Below are positions 24,223 to 34,605 of a DNA stretch of 64,000 nt, piece after piece. Each line of letters starts with the position of its first letter. Position 1 is the stretch's first letter. The stretch lies in the NCBI RefSeq assembly GCF_003386235.1, contig NZ_QRDZ01000008.1:124001-188000 (forward strand), given 5' to 3'. This DNA is from Cohnella phaseoli (lineage in GTDB: Bacteria > Bacillota > Bacilli > Paenibacillales > Paenibacillaceae). A program made the position numbers and the translations under genes. Below the pieces are notes generated by a model. That model saw nothing but the letters and a program-made list of their open reading frames with translations. It was not told the origin of the DNA and did not search any database.

Positions 24223-25800
24223 ATGTCGCAGCTTGAACATACGCCCCCGATTCTCGTGCTGAATGAGATCGAACGCCGTACAACGATCGATCGCGAAGCT
24301 TCGTACTGGCTCGATCTGCACGCGCTCCTGTTCATCTCCGGCGGCAACGGCGAGGTGACGCTCGACGGCTGGCGTCAGCACGCCTCCCGCGGCAAGTGCT
24401 TCTTGCTTCGAGCGAATCAGACCCTGCATCTGCATAATGGAGAAACCGAGCCTCTCGCCTACTTCTTGGTCCTCTTCTCCATTCAACAGGACACCGCCGA
24501 ATTGTTAGCACGCAACGAGACGTTGGTCTTCGAGCCTTGTTCTCGCTTGGAGGACCAACTGGAGGAGCTGCTTGTTTCCTCACGTCGCCGGAATGACAGC
24601 GACGAAGGCCGGTTGAACGACTTTCAGCTCCATATCCGCTTTCAGACGATGCTTTACGAGGTGCTGCATAAGCTGCATTCCGACAAGCAAGGCGCAGAGA
24701 ACGCCCGACAATCCGTTGAGCGCACGATCGACTACCTTCACCGCGCTTATCGGGAGGAGATCGAGATTGGCCGGCTCGCTCATGAAGCTAACATGAGCCG
24801 CTGGCAGTACGGAAGCCTCTTCAAGTCTCTGACCGGACAGACGCCGGCCCGTTACTTGAACTCCCTGCGAATCGAGCAGGCCAAGACGCTGCTTGCGACT
24901 TCGTCCGCCCGAATCCACGATATCGCGGCCCGAGTCGGCTTTCGCGACGAATACTACTTCAGCCGGCGCTTCAAGCAGACGACCGGGATGTCGCCGACCC
25001 AATTCGCTCATAGCCGCGGACGATCGCCGCGCATCTTCTCGATTCAGTACTTGGGAGAGCTGCTGGCGCTCGGCATTCGCCCGATCGGAACGAACCGCTC
25101 CATGCTGTCCGCCCTGCCGGAAGCGTGTACGGACGTCCTCCCTGTCGACGAGCCGCTTGACATCGGACAGCTTACGGAACTCAATCCCGACCTGATCCTC
25201 TACCCTAGCTTCGTGCCCGACGAGCTCGCCCGGCAGCTCAAAAACGTAGCGCCGGCCATCGAGATCGACTGGAATGCCGATGTCTATACCCGGCTTCAGC
25301 AGCTAGGATTACTGCTGGACAGAGCCAAGGAAGCCGACGAGTGGATCGACCGCTATAAAGCAAAAGCCCTCCGAGCCAAGCGGCTGCTGAAAGACACCGT
25401 GCGCGAAGGAGAGACGGCCTCCGCGTTTATCGTTCATGCGGACGGGTTATTCGTATATGCGGGGCATCATTTCGGCCATACGCTTTACCAAGGTCTTGGA
25501 TTCGAGCCTTCTCCGGGTGTCTTTGCGCTCATGGAGCGCAACCGCAACGTCAAGTGGCAGGAGATTAGACTGGAGGACATCCCTTACTATGCGGGAGATC
25601 GTATTTTCTTCGCCCTGCCCGGCCAAGGCGGCGATGCTCGCAAAGGTCGGGAAATGCTGCGTCATCCCATCTGGAGAAATCTGACCGCTGTCCGCGAAGG
25701 AAAAAGCTACATCGTAAAGGACTACTGGGCCAACTACAATCCCGTTACGCTGGACAAGCATCTAGACGACACGGTTCGGCGTCTGCTTCGCAGTCCTTGA
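24223..25800 (+). CDS. AraC regulator fused to a siderophore-binding domain (Btr-like)
   Basis: A 525-residue protein. The N-terminal third looks like a cupin-type AraC sensor; residues about 160-260 are the double HTH (IGRLAHEANMSRWQYGSLFK, then IAARVGFRDEYYFSRRFKQ); residues 275-525 are a periplasmic-binding-type domain (LGIRPIGTNRS, LNPDLILYPS) related to the receptor upstream. This architecture is that of Bacillus Btr, which binds ferri-bacillibactin in the cytoplasm and activates uptake genes. Its own Fur box and the neighbouring receptor support the same job here. Confidence 0.92.
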   Translation: MSQLEHTPPILVLNEIERRTTIDREASYWLDLHALLFISGGNGEVTLDGWRQHASRGKCFLLRANQTLHLHNGETEPLAYFLVLFSIQQDTAELLARNETLVFEPCSRLEDQLEELLVSSRRRNDSDEGRLNDFQLHIRFQTMLYEVLHKLHSDKQGAENARQSVERTIDYLHRAYREEIEIGRLAHEANMSRWQYGSLFKSLTGQTPARYLNSLRIEQAKTLLATSSARIHDIAARVGFRDEYYFSRRFKQTTGMSPTQFAHSRGRSPRIFSIQYLGELLALGIRPIGTNRSMLSALPEACTDVLPVDEPLDIGQLTELNPDLILYPSFVPDELARQLKNVAPAIEIDWNADVYTRLQQLGLLLDRAKEADEWIDRYKAKALRAKRLLKDTVREGETASAFIVHADGLFVYAGHHFGHTLYQGLGFEPSPGVFALMERNRNVKWQEIRLEDIPYYAGDRIFFALPGQGGDARKGREMLRHPIWRNLTAVREGKSYIVKDYWANYNPVTLDKHLDDTVRRLLRSP

Positions 25801-25956
25801 TATGGACCGATCGTTTCTTCCGGAATAAGAGCCGCCCGCGCGGCTAATCGACCGAAAATGACAACTTTCTCCGTTTTCCGATAACAATCTTAACAATTAT
25901 AGCTTAAACTGGTTGTATCGCTACTAACATGGATCGCATCCGGGGTGACCTAGCTC
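25801..25956. other. Short intergenic region with a weak hairpin
   Basis: AGCCGC and GCGGCT pair around CCGC at 25831-25846 without a T-run. The rest probably carries the promoter of the cyclic-di-GMP gene. Confidence 0.4.
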
Positions 25957-28215
25957 ATGTTCAACACCATCTCCGCAACCGAACGATTTACCGCCATACC
26001 GGCGAAGATTTGGCTCACCCTGGCATGCGTAACGCTGGTTTTGGGCAGTCTGGTCGCTTATGTATCCGACATCTATCGGAGCAATCTCCACCGGGAAATC
26101 AATCGCGATACCGCATACGAGCTGTCCGCCAACGCCTCGGCCTTGACCGCCGCTATCCAAAGCAGACTGCTGCTTACCAATGGAGTCCAGGCTTTCGTCG
26201 TCAATGAACTTACACATGCCGGCGCCATATCCCAGCCACGATTTCGGACCTTTGCCGAGAATTTCATGAACCATATTCCCGGCATTCGAAATCTCTCCAT
26301 CTATCCGGATGGAATTGCCCAATTTGTATATCCCTATGAGGGCAACGAGAACATTATGGGTCTGGATGTATTTCATCATGAGGACCCGGAAGTCCGAGAC
26401 AACGCAGAACGAGCCAGACAATCCGGCGAAATGACGATTCTCGGTCCGCGCGTGCTGACCCAGAACGGCCTGGGTCTGCTCTCCAGACAAGCTATCTTTC
26501 GTAACGGCCATTTCTGGGGCTTCGTATCCGTCGTGCTCGATATCGCTCCGATGCTTCAAGAAGCCAATCTGTACAATGGAGATAAAGGCATCGATTTCGC
26601 CATTAAAGGCAACTCCCTTCGTCTGATGGGCGATCCCGATCTGTTCGCAGAGGCCGCTGTCGTCAAAACGATCAAAATCGGCGACGGAGTCTGGGAGATG
26701 GCAGCCGTCCCTAACCGCGAGAAGCTCGAGTCCGTGGCGTTCAAGGTACGCGTTTTCCAGTCCATCTGCGGCGGCTCGCTGCTCCTGGTTATCTACTTTC
26801 TCTATGTGCAGCTGACGCAGAAAGCCCGACTGCAGCAGTTGGTGACGGAGCGCACGCACAATCTCGAGATTGCCAACGAAAAGCTGGAAGCCACCTTCGA
26901 ACAGCTAACGGAGGCCGCATACCGGGACGCCGTTACAGGGCTGCACAACCGAACTTATTTTAACGAACAGTTAGTGGAAAAAATCGAGCAGTGCCGCTTG
27001 GCCGGGGAAACCTTGGCTCTTCTGTACCTCGACCTCGACCATTTTAAAATGATCAACGATACGTTAGGCCATATTCACGGGGATATGATGCTCAAGGAGA
27101 CGGGAGAGCGGTTGGCCGAGCTCTCTCTTCCCGAAGCGGAGATTTCGCGCATCGGCGGCGATGAATTCACGATCATCATTCCCCGCATCGAGAACATGGA
27201 TCAGATTCGCCGGATCGCGCATCAGGTTCAAGAGCTGTTCCAGTCGCCGTTTATCCTTCGGGGCGCAGAGCATTTTATGACTACCAGCATCGGCGTAGCT
27301 CTCTTCCCTTTGCATGCCCAAGACAGCGCTTCGCTGATCCGCAATGCGGATCTAGCCATGTATCGGGCCAAGGACGAAGGCAAAAACCAATTCCGCGTCT
27401 ATGACGTGACGCTTAACCCGAATGCCGAAGAAACCATAGAGATCAAGAACAGCCTTCGGGTAGCGCTGGCGAATGACGAATTTATCGTCTATTACCAGCC
27501 CCAGATCGCCGTTGACACCGGCCAAGTCGTAGGCTTGGAAGCGCTGGTGCGCTGGGTGCATCCGACGCGAGGGCTCATCCCGCCCAACGATTTCATTCCG
27601 ATCGCGGAAGAGACCGGGCTGATCGTCCCCATCGGAGAACGGATATTGCAACTGGTGTGCAATCAGAGCAGAGCCTGGCAGGATGCCGGATTTCCCCCGA
27701 TTCGCATCGCGGTTAACCTATCGGCCAGACAGTTCGCGCAGAAGGACCTTTCCCAGCGAATCTCTTCGATCGTCGGGAAGCATCGGCTTGACCCGCAATA
27801 CATAGAGCTGGAAATTACCGAAAGCCTGGTCATGAAAGAAGGCATGCAGCCTGCGTTGCATTCGTTGCGAGAGAAAGGCTTCACCATTTCGATCGACGAC
27901 TTCGGCACCCAGTACTCCTCCTTGAATTATTTGAAGCTTCTGCCCGTGGACAAGATCAAAATCGATCGGTCCTTCGTCAAAGGCATCGCACGAGATCGCA
28001 AAGACGAAGCCATCATCGTCGCCATGCTGCTTATCGCCAGCAGGCTTAATCTGACCGTCATCGCGGAAGGTGTAGAGACCGTCGAACAGCTGTCATTCCT
28101 TCAGCAGAACAATTGCCACGAAATCCAAGGCTTCATCTTCCATAAGCCCAAGCCCGCAGAGCAGATTACGGAGCTTCTGGCGTCGCAATCGCATCGCAAA
28201 GGGACTGTCTCCTAA
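25957..28215 (+). CDS. CHASE-GGDEF-EAL cyclic-di-GMP enzyme
   Basis: A 752-residue membrane protein. TM1 is near 15-38, an extracellular CHASE-like sensor spans about 40-265, TM2 is near 268-288, then a coiled-coil linker. The GGDEF domain has an intact IGGDEF active site and the EAL domain has GLEALVRW plus DDFGTQYSSLNYL and KIDRSFV, so both cyclase and phosphodiesterase sites look complete. It would make or degrade c-di-GMP in response to an external ligand. Single gene with its own terminator. Confidence 0.93.
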   Translation: MFNTISATERFTAIPAKIWLTLACVTLVLGSLVAYVSDIYRSNLHREINRDTAYELSANASALTAAIQSRLLLTNGVQAFVVNELTHAGAISQPRFRTFAENFMNHIPGIRNLSIYPDGIAQFVYPYEGNENIMGLDVFHHEDPEVRDNAERARQSGEMTILGPRVLTQNGLGLLSRQAIFRNGHFWGFVSVVLDIAPMLQEANLYNGDKGIDFAIKGNSLRLMGDPDLFAEAAVVKTIKIGDGVWEMAAVPNREKLESVAFKVRVFQSICGGSLLLVIYFLYVQLTQKARLQQLVTERTHNLEIANEKLEATFEQLTEAAYRDAVTGLHNRTYFNEQLVEKIEQCRLAGETLALLYLDLDHFKMINDTLGHIHGDMMLKETGERLAELSLPEAEISRIGGDEFTIIIPRIENMDQIRRIAHQVQELFQSPFILRGAEHFMTTSIGVALFPLHAQDSASLIRNADLAMYRAKDEGKNQFRVYDVTLNPNAEETIEIKNSLRVALANDEFIVYYQPQIAVDTGQVVGLEALVRWVHPTRGLIPPNDFIPIAEETGLIVPIGERILQLVCNQSRAWQDAGFPPIRIAVNLSARQFAQKDLSQRISSIVGKHRLDPQYIELEITESLVMKEGMQPALHSLREKGFTISIDDFGTQYSSLNYLKLLPVDKIKIDRSFVKGIARDRKDEAIIVAMLLIASRLNLTVIAEGVETVEQLSFLQQNNCHEIQGFIFHKPKPAEQITELLASQSHRKGTVS

Positions 28216-28221
28216 GCAAAA

Positions 28222-28268
28222 AGAGTCGTACAAGATATTCGATTATCTTGTGCGACTCTGCTTTTGAG
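28222..28268 (+). terminator. Terminator after the GGDEF-EAL gene
   Basis: AGAGTCGTACAAGATA pairs with TATCTTGTGCGACTCT (one wobble) around 6 bases, followed by GCTTTTG. It may also serve the convergent S-layer gene. Confidence 0.85.
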
Positions 28269-28307
28269 ACAGCTTTTTTTATGTTATCTTCCTCGTTGTG
28301 GGTCTGT

Positions 28308-31250
28308 TTACCCGCCTATCTGCGCTGCCGCTCTATATGCTGCGATAAGCTCAGTCAGTGCATCGATATACTCCTGTCCAGTCGAAGCCGGGTTCGATTG
28401 CACGCTTTCAGCGTCGGCGATTTTGGCAGCCAAAGCGGCATTGTTTACCGTTGCCTGCCGCGACCCTGCAAACAACAACATATCCTCCAATGCGCTCTCA
28501 ACCGTCGGGATCGTCACGCTGACCGTCTTAGTTGTCTTATTTTTACCGCTGACGCTCACCTCGATCTCGACCTCGTACTGAAGATCGGAGCCGGTCGTAT
28601 TATAGTTGTTCAGCTTCAGATAGCCGTTACCTTCTCCTGTAACCTCCAAATAAGTCGCATCCGTTACAGAAACCAGCGGTGTTATGCTCTTAATGGTGAA
28701 GTCCGTTTTCGAGCCCAATGCCCCGTTCGCTTGCAGATAGACGGTATCCGTAACTGAAGTATAGGCATCTAGCGTAAAATCGACGAATTTATTCGCCTGC
28801 TCGGCCGCATAGTTGGCTTCCGACGAAATGTCGTAATAAAGCACCGGACTGATCTCTTTATTCACGCTTTTAACAGATATGCGGATCGTGCTTGCTTTCT
28901 CTCCGAAATCCATGGGATCAAACTCTGCCGCGGTTTCCCCTTCCGCTACAGTATAGGAAGTATGCCGATACTCGCCCACATCCGCATATACAACATCTCC
29001 GGCAGAAAGGTTTTTTACCCGCAGCACATCTTGAGCTCCAGAGTTATTCTCGTAATAGATGTCTCCCGGCTGCGGCGTTTTGCTGATCGCCTCTGCGTAT
29101 TTCGGCGTCGGCGGAGTGTTCGTCATTTCGTTTTTCTCCGCGAACGTCACACTCGCTCCGTCTATCGTCATTTCGAAGACGTTCCAGTAAATCTCGGTGC
29201 CTTCGCCCGTCGGAATGGCATAAGTCGCCGACGGGGTCGTTTCCGAGCCTACGTATACTTCTACGCGAGCGTTCGACTGGCGAAGCGTGCTGATGCCGGA
29301 GAAATGGTGCACATAGAACTGATACGTACCGTTTACGCGCTGGCGAATCGTCGTTGTTTCCGGTCCGTAGGAAGTGACATCGTCGATATCCAGATCCGCG
29401 TACACTTCTCCGTTATAACGATGAACCTTGTCTCCATACCAGGTATGGAAGCCGCTGCCCGCCGGCGTCGGTCCGAGCAGATGAGAGTCCTCGTCTCTTG
29501 GGTTCTCTCCCCAAACCAATACGATCCGAATTTCTCCTGACTTCGGAATCGTCACGGCCGTAGCGTCTTGACCGGGATTGTAGCCGCCGGCAGACAAAGA
29601 CACCCCTACAACGAAAGTCGTCAAGTAGCCTTCCTTAATGATTTCCCCCAGATAGACGCCGGGAGCCACTTGAACCACATAATAACCTCTCTCGTTCGTT
29701 TCGGCCGTTGCCACCACATCGCCCGTCTCATTGTTCACGCCGCGGCGGAACTTGATCTTCGCGCCCGCAACCGGGTTGCCTTGGGCGTCAATAATCGTTC
29801 CCGCAAAGCCGTAAACCGTCGGGGATCCGCCGCCGTTAGACCCGGAACTGCTGCTGCCTGTGTTCGAGTTGGTTCCGGTCGTAGCCGCCGTTCGGCCGTT
29901 TACCGTCGCCTCCACGTTATCGGCTACAACGACTCGCCCCGGAGTCTGCGCGATCGTAGCTCCGCTGGCATTAATCGTCGCCGTGCCGATCGAGCCTTGT
30001 CCGGTGACTTTAGCAATGGCATTCAAGACCAACGATGCGACGTCGGCGCCGTTGCCGATCTCCAGATTCGTATTTCCTGCCGATTGCCCGACTAGAAGCT
30101 CCGCGATCGCGCCCGATTCCAAGTTAATATTCAGAGAAGTCGCGATAACGTCTACCGTCTCGAATCTGCCCGACAGCTCCACGTTAGCGTTGGCCGGGAT
30201 TGCTTGGGACAGGACCAGGTCTCCGAAACCGCTGCCGGTCAAGTTCGACTCCACGAGCCGCGCACCCGATTGCAGCGTAATTTCCTCCACCGTGGTCGAA
30301 CCTTCGGCAACGATTCGGATGCTTCCGTCCTTTTTGTTGACGATCACGGTCAACACGACCGAGTCTTGAAGGTGGATACTGTTTTTGCCGCCTCCGTTGA
30401 TCGTCGTTTTGCCTTTGACCGTTACTTGATTCAGATACACGTCGCCCTCGCCGATGCTCTCGGCAAGAAGCAAATCTCCTTCAATGACCATATTGTTCAG
30501 AGTAACTCCGCCTGCGGTAACCGCGACGGAGCCCTTAACCGTCGTCGTCTGCGACTTGGAGCCGTATACGCCAGCCTTATCGTAAGTCGCTTCGTAGACT
30601 GGCTGCTTAACAGCCGATTTGGCCACGATACGATCAATAACCGTGACAGCCTCTGCGCGGGTCAACCCGTCATGCGGGCGGAACTTGCCGCCGGACGCGC
30701 TCATCAATCCGTCAGCGATGACGGCAGCGATAGCCGCCCTGCCTTGGGAGGATATACCGGCAGTATCTTTAAGCGCTCCCGCTCCTGCCGCTTGCTTCAG
30801 CTTGCCGATTCGGGAGATCATGATTGCCGCTTCAACGCGCGTAATCGTCTTATTCGGCTTGAAGGTTTGATCCTGGTAACCGTTTATGTATCCTGCGGCT
30901 TGCGCCTTTGCCACATCGGCATAGTACCATGCCGTAGACGATACGTCTTTGAACGCGATTCCCGCCTCTTCGGAATAAGCGTAAGCCCGGTTAACGAAGC
31001 TTGCAAACTCCGCTCGCGTAACCGTCTGATCGGGCTTTAACGAGCCGTCTCTGAAGCCTTTGATATAGCCTTTGTCCGCCCATTCCTTCATCACCTTCTC
31101 GGACCAATGCCCTACGACATCGGCTCCAACCGGCTTCTGGTTCGCCCCTGCGGAATCGGTCGCCGCTGCAGCGGTACCGACAATGCTTAGCATGAGACAG
31201 AAGGATAATAATAAAACTGCAATTTTCTTGCCCGCAACGCCAATTCTCAT
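28308..31250 (-). CDS. Surface protein with three SLH domains
   Basis: A 980-residue secreted protein. The signal peptide (KKIAVLLLSFCLMLSIVG) ends near AAAATD. Three SLH domains (about 45-215) carry TRAE/TRVE motifs and anchor it to pyruvylated wall polymer. A beta-helix-like repeat region follows (LLLAESIGEGDVYL and similar), then a Ser/Gly linker, a carboxypeptidase-regulatory-like fold (GNPVAGAKIKFRRG), a DUF2135/YfaP-like segment (LVWGENPRDEDSHLLGP) and a beta-sandwich tail. The ATG at 31250 places the signal peptide correctly; an upstream start at 31274 is unlikely. Probably structural or adhesive, not an enzyme. Confidence 0.9.
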   Translation of the reverse strand: MRIGVAGKKIAVLLLSFCLMLSIVGTAAAATDSAGANQKPVGADVVGHWSEKVMKEWADKGYIKGFRDGSLKPDQTVTRAEFASFVNRAYAYSEEAGIAFKDVSSTAWYYADVAKAQAAGYINGYQDQTFKPNKTITRVEAAIMISRIGKLKQAAGAGALKDTAGISSQGRAAIAAVIADGLMSASGGKFRPHDGLTRAEAVTVIDRIVAKSAVKQPVYEATYDKAGVYGSKSQTTTVKGSVAVTAGGVTLNNMVIEGDLLLAESIGEGDVYLNQVTVKGKTTINGGGKNSIHLQDSVVLTVIVNKKDGSIRIVAEGSTTVEEITLQSGARLVESNLTGSGFGDLVLSQAIPANANVELSGRFETVDVIATSLNINLESGAIAELLVGQSAGNTNLEIGNGADVASLVLNAIAKVTGQGSIGTATINASGATIAQTPGRVVVADNVEATVNGRTAATTGTNSNTGSSSSGSNGGGSPTVYGFAGTIIDAQGNPVAGAKIKFRRGVNNETGDVVATAETNERGYYVVQVAPGVYLGEIIKEGYLTTFVVGVSLSAGGYNPGQDATAVTIPKSGEIRIVLVWGENPRDEDSHLLGPTPAGSGFHTWYGDKVHRYNGEVYADLDIDDVTSYGPETTTIRQRVNGTYQFYVHHFSGISTLRQSNARVEVYVGSETTPSATYAIPTGEGTEIYWNVFEMTIDGASVTFAEKNEMTNTPPTPKYAEAISKTPQPGDIYYENNSGAQDVLRVKNLSAGDVVYADVGEYRHTSYTVAEGETAAEFDPMDFGEKASTIRISVKSVNKEISPVLYYDISSEANYAAEQANKFVDFTLDAYTSVTDTVYLQANGALGSKTDFTIKSITPLVSVTDATYLEVTGEGNGYLKLNNYNTTGSDLQYEVEIEVSVSGKNKTTKTVSVTIPTVESALEDMLLFAGSRQATVNNAALAAKIADAESVQSNPASTGQEYIDALTELIAAYRAAAQIGG

Positions 31251-31546
31251 TCTCCGCCAAGCCTCCGTATCCAAATAACTGCTTGTCCGAACATTTTACG
31301 ACATTTGCCCTATGAAATAGTCTAAAAGTTCGACATATCGAGTATAACCCTTGGCATATACTGGGTAAATAGGTGCTTTGCACCTTTAACTAAATTTAAG
31401 GCTCAAATCCCCGAACCCTAACCGACTAGCCCCATTTTTAGAGCGACTAAAGATGGACTAATAAAAAAGCCTCCGCTTCATCGAAGAAGCAGAGACTTTT
31501 TTTAGTTGATAGGACTACACTCGATGGCTTATTTCCGTTTGGCCGC
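31251..31546. other. Promoter region of the SLH gene and helicase terminator
   Basis: It holds the upstream region of the SLH gene and, at 31469-31496, a bidirectional hairpin. No further gene is visible. Confidence 0.5.
31469..31496. terminator. Bidirectional terminator after the DEAD-box helicase
   Basis: GCCTCCGCTTC pairs with GAAGCAGAGAC around a 6-base loop with one or two mismatches; A6 on the left and T7 on the right give U-tracts for both strands. Confidence 0.85.
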
Positions 31547-33151
31547 TTATCTTCCCCGCTGCGCTCCGCGGCCGCCACGGCCGCCCGTCGGACCGCGCTT
31601 GGGGCCGCTGCCGCCTGCGCCGAACTTACCGCCGCCTCCGAATCCCGGAGCGGATCTCGGACCGGACTTCTGACCGCCTTTCGGGCTTGCCGCCCGTCCG
31701 CTCCCAAAGCCGCCGCTCTTAGGCTCGGCAGAACGATCGCCCCGCGGAGCCTTCGCTTTCGCCGCGCCGTAACCCGGGCCGCCGCCACGCTCGAATCGCT
31801 CGCCTTTAGCCCCGCCTCCCGAGCGGCTTCCTCTCCCGGCTTGCGCTTCGGACGCGCCTCTTCGTCCCTGCCGGCCGGACGAACCGCCGCCTCCAGCCGA
31901 ACCCCCGCGTGAGCCGCCGCGAGCCGAGCTCGTGCGGGCGCCTTCGCCGCGCGGGCGATGCTCGCTGCCCGGCCGTCCATACCCGCCGCTGCTGCGCGGG
32001 CCTTGCAAGCTCCCGCCGTCCAGCGGCGCGCCTTCCGGACTTCTGCGCTCCATCGCCATCTGGATGCCGTTCTCAATGTCCCCGAACTCCCGGCGATCCT
32101 TCGGCGCGATCAGCGTAATCGCCAGCCCTTTTTCCCCGGCGCGGCCCGTCCGGCCGATTCGGTGGATGTAGCTTTCCACATCAAGCGGAACATCGTAGTT
32201 GAACACATGCGTTACGCCTTCGACGTCAAGCCCCCGCGCCGCAACGTCCGTAGCGACCAACAGCTGCAGCTTCGCGTCGCGGAACCTTTTCATCACCTGT
32301 TCCCGTTTCGCTTGGGACAAATCCCCGTGCAGCTCGTCCGACGCGTAGCCCATCTCCTGCAGCGCGACATTCAGCGTATTGGCCCGCCGCTTCGTCCGGC
32401 AGAAAATAATGCTCAAATACGGCTGCGTCTCCTCCAGCAGTTGGACTAACGTGGTCTGCTTGTTCCGATCCGTCGTCTCCACGACCCATTGACGAATATC
32501 CTTAACCGTGATGCGCTCAGCCTTCACCGTTATATGCTGCGGGTTACGCAGAATGCGTCCCGCCAGCTCGCGAATAACCGGCGGCATCGTCGCCGAGAAC
32601 AGCATCGCCTGCTTCTTATAAGGCGTCTGCCGCAAAATCTCCTCGACTTCCTTCAGGAAGCCCATATGCAGCATTTGATCCGCCTCGTCGAGCACTAGCA
32701 TCTTCACGCCGTCCAGTGAGATCGTCTCGCGGCGCAGATGATCAAGCAGTCTTCCCGGCGTCGCCACGATCAGATGCATGTCGCCTTTCAGCTTATGCAG
32801 CTGAGCCTCCACGTCCTGACCGCCGTACACGGCCAGCACCTTGATGCCGTCCTCCCGCTTCAACAGCTTCTTGATCTCTCCGGTAATCTGGATCGCAAGC
32901 TCGCGAGTCGGCGTCAGAATAAGCCCCTGCACCTGGGGCACATCCGTTCTGATCTTGTCCAGCATCGGCAGCACGAACGCCAGCGTCTTCCCGGTTCCGG
33001 TCTGCGCCTGGCTGATCACGTCATGGCCGGCCTTGACGACCGGAATCGTCTCCTCCTGCACCGGCGTCGGCTTCACAATGCCCATCGCCTTCAATATTTC
33101 CACGCGTCCCTCGGACACGCCCAATCCCGTAAAATCCGTCACCCGGTCCAC
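31547..33151 (-). CDS. DEAD-box RNA helicase with RGG-rich tail (CshA/DeaD-like)
   Basis: A 534-residue protein. Motifs: Q motif KPTPVQEETIP, I AQTGTGKT, Ia PTRELA, II VLDEADQML, III SAT, and VI HRIGRTGR. Residues 385-534 are a low-complexity Gly/Arg/Ser tail that binds RNA non-specifically. It unwinds RNA duplexes in cold adaptation, decay or ribosome assembly. The start is a GTG at 33151 with AGGATGGA directly upstream. The GC-rich tail makes long false frames on the other strand. Confidence 0.93.
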   Translation of the reverse strand: MDRVTDFTGLGVSEGRVEILKAMGIVKPTPVQEETIPVVKAGHDVISQAQTGTGKTLAFVLPMLDKIRTDVPQVQGLILTPTRELAIQITGEIKKLLKREDGIKVLAVYGGQDVEAQLHKLKGDMHLIVATPGRLLDHLRRETISLDGVKMLVLDEADQMLHMGFLKEVEEILRQTPYKKQAMLFSATMPPVIRELAGRILRNPQHITVKAERITVKDIRQWVVETTDRNKQTTLVQLLEETQPYLSIIFCRTKRRANTLNVALQEMGYASDELHGDLSQAKREQVMKRFRDAKLQLLVATDVAARGLDVEGVTHVFNYDVPLDVESYIHRIGRTGRAGEKGLAITLIAPKDRREFGDIENGIQMAMERRSPEGAPLDGGSLQGPRSSGGYGRPGSEHRPRGEGARTSSARGGSRGGSAGGGGSSGRQGRRGASEAQAGRGSRSGGGAKGERFERGGGPGYGAAKAKAPRGDRSAEPKSGGFGSGRAASPKGGQKSGPRSAPGFGGGGKFGAGGSGPKRGPTGGRGGRGAQRGR

Positions 33152-33367
33152 TCCATCCTGTTAGTCCCTCTGACAGCTCTGCCCAACGTATAATCCGCTC
33201 ATTCAAGCTGATATCCTTGGTTCAACTTAAATAGCCACTGGAACTGTCAGCCCCGTTCACGAGGTGTTACTCTCTATCCTACCACAACGGGCCGCCCGAC
33301 ATGTAGTGTGTCCCTTATGCCAGGGGCAGCGGCTTCAACGTTCCTCCGAGCGGACAGTTGCCTGCGT

Positions 33368-34057
33368 CTAGACCGAGAGCATATTCCCGCAAAACTCGCA
33401 TTCTTTCCGCTCGCCGGGAACAACCTCAGAGCTCGATCCGCAGCCGGAGCAGATGACGGCTACCGTCTGCGCCCTTGGCGTCCGTACGGCAGCTCCTCTT
33501 TCCGTGCTTGCCGCGGCTTCCGAGGACGATGAAGCCGCGGGTGAACTGCGACGAGTGACCGTGATCCTTCCTGCCGAGTCCAAGCTGGCGTTCCGAAATA
33601 AACCTGAAGCAATCATGAAGCTGATGTCCTGCGTAACGTTCTTTGAGCTTTCGCCCGTAAACTGCGCCAGACCGCTAACCGTCTGCACGCCGTCATCCAG
33701 CGTCAATTGCTTGTATCTTGTATAAAGCAACTGCATCTTCTTATTCCGGGCATTCGCCAGCACGTAGAAGACAATCCCCGGCGTTACGAGGATAACAGCC
33801 ATCACGACCGCCACAAGAATCAAATCCACGACAGTCGTGGTAGGATCGCTCGACAGGGCCAGTATGAGAATGAGCACGCACAACGCATAGAAGGTCATAA
33901 ACGCATGCCCGACAACTCGATAGTCCTGCGCACGCAAGTGATTTACCGGACTATGCAGCGCAAACCGGATCAAGATCAGCAGAATAGCCACCGGAAAGAA
34001 GATCACCGTGGCGGCGATAATGAATGCGCTGTGGATTTTAGGAGAATTGATTTTCAT
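33368..34057 (-). CDS. Membrane protein with C-terminal zinc ribbon
   Basis: A 229-residue protein with three or four TM segments in the first 110 residues, a winged-helix-like segment (TVSGLAQFTGESSKNVTQDI, about 125-160), a Ser/Ala-rich linker, and a final CSGCGS...CEFCG zinc ribbon. With the next two genes it forms a cluster like the Bacillus ydjGHI genes, whose YdjI SPFH protein needs membrane partners. The exact role is unknown. Confidence 0.65.
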   Translation of the reverse strand: MKINSPKIHSAFIIAATVIFFPVAILLILIRFALHSPVNHLRAQDYRVVGHAFMTFYALCVLILILALSSDPTTTVVDLILVAVVMAVILVTPGIVFYVLANARNKKMQLLYTRYKQLTLDDGVQTVSGLAQFTGESSKNVTQDISFMIASGLFRNASLDSAGRITVTRRSSPAASSSSEAAASTERGAAVRTPRAQTVAVICSGCGSSSEVVPGERKECEFCGNMLSV

Positions 34058-34141
34058 AACAGTCTTGCCTCGCTTTTTCTTCTTCTTGTCTGCCTGCGAA
34101 TCTGCAGCCTGTCAAATGCTTAATCTTCCGATTGCCGCCGC

Positions 34142-34585
34142 TTATGTTCCTTGCTCCTGTCTGGCGGCATTTCTCAAATAGATCGTCAGCAAACCCAATA
34201 GGATCGCCGCCGCGCCCACTACGATAAACTGGATCAGCCCATAATAGAAGGACGATATATTCAACGCCACGGAAAAGACCAGCATCAACACCAAAGTCCC
34301 AACCCAGGACAGTCCCGCAACAATTCCCATGGCGATATACACGGGGAGCAGCCTGCGCGATGCGGGGCGATTGCCCAAATAGTGCACCGCGATCCCGTAC
34401 AAGAAAGTCTCCCCCAGAACCAACGTCGACAGCGTAATCCAGATGTGGTTGGCTCTGCTGGAAGGCAGTCCGAGCAATAGCACCAGAGCCGCAGTAACGA
34501 GCAAAGCCGCTGCATAGATGAACGTCGCGATGCGAGCGAAGCTCTTGGCCGAGTCGTCATCCTTCTGCAAGCTTGTCGTATTCAT
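34142..34585 (-). CDS. Four-TM membrane protein
   Basis: A 147-residue protein with four hydrophobic segments (for example FIYAAALLVTAALVLLLGLP and FIVVGAAAILLGLLTIYL). No catalytic motif. It lies 20 bases after the SPFH gene and 84 before the zinc-ribbon membrane protein, all on the same strand, so probably one operon and one membrane assembly. Confidence 0.65.
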   Translation of the reverse strand: MNTTSLQKDDDSAKSFARIATFIYAAALLVTAALVLLLGLPSSRANHIWITLSTLVLGETFLYGIAVHYLGNRPASRRLLPVYIAMGIVAGLSWVGTLVLMLVFSVALNISSFYYGLIQFIVVGAAAILLGLLTIYLRNAARQEQGT

Positions 34586-34605
34586 CCCTATTCGTTCCCC
34601 CCTTT

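Noticed and set aside
25924..26859. 311-codon minus-strand frame opposite the CHASE-GGDEF-EAL gene
   Set aside because: Antisense shadow of a well-supported gene, with no own binding site or domain.
31447..32489. Long frames overlapping the helicase tail (for example 31447-32076)
   Set aside because: They are by-products of the GC-rich Gly/Arg repeat region in the real helicase gene; composition is Arg/Ala-rich without any motif.
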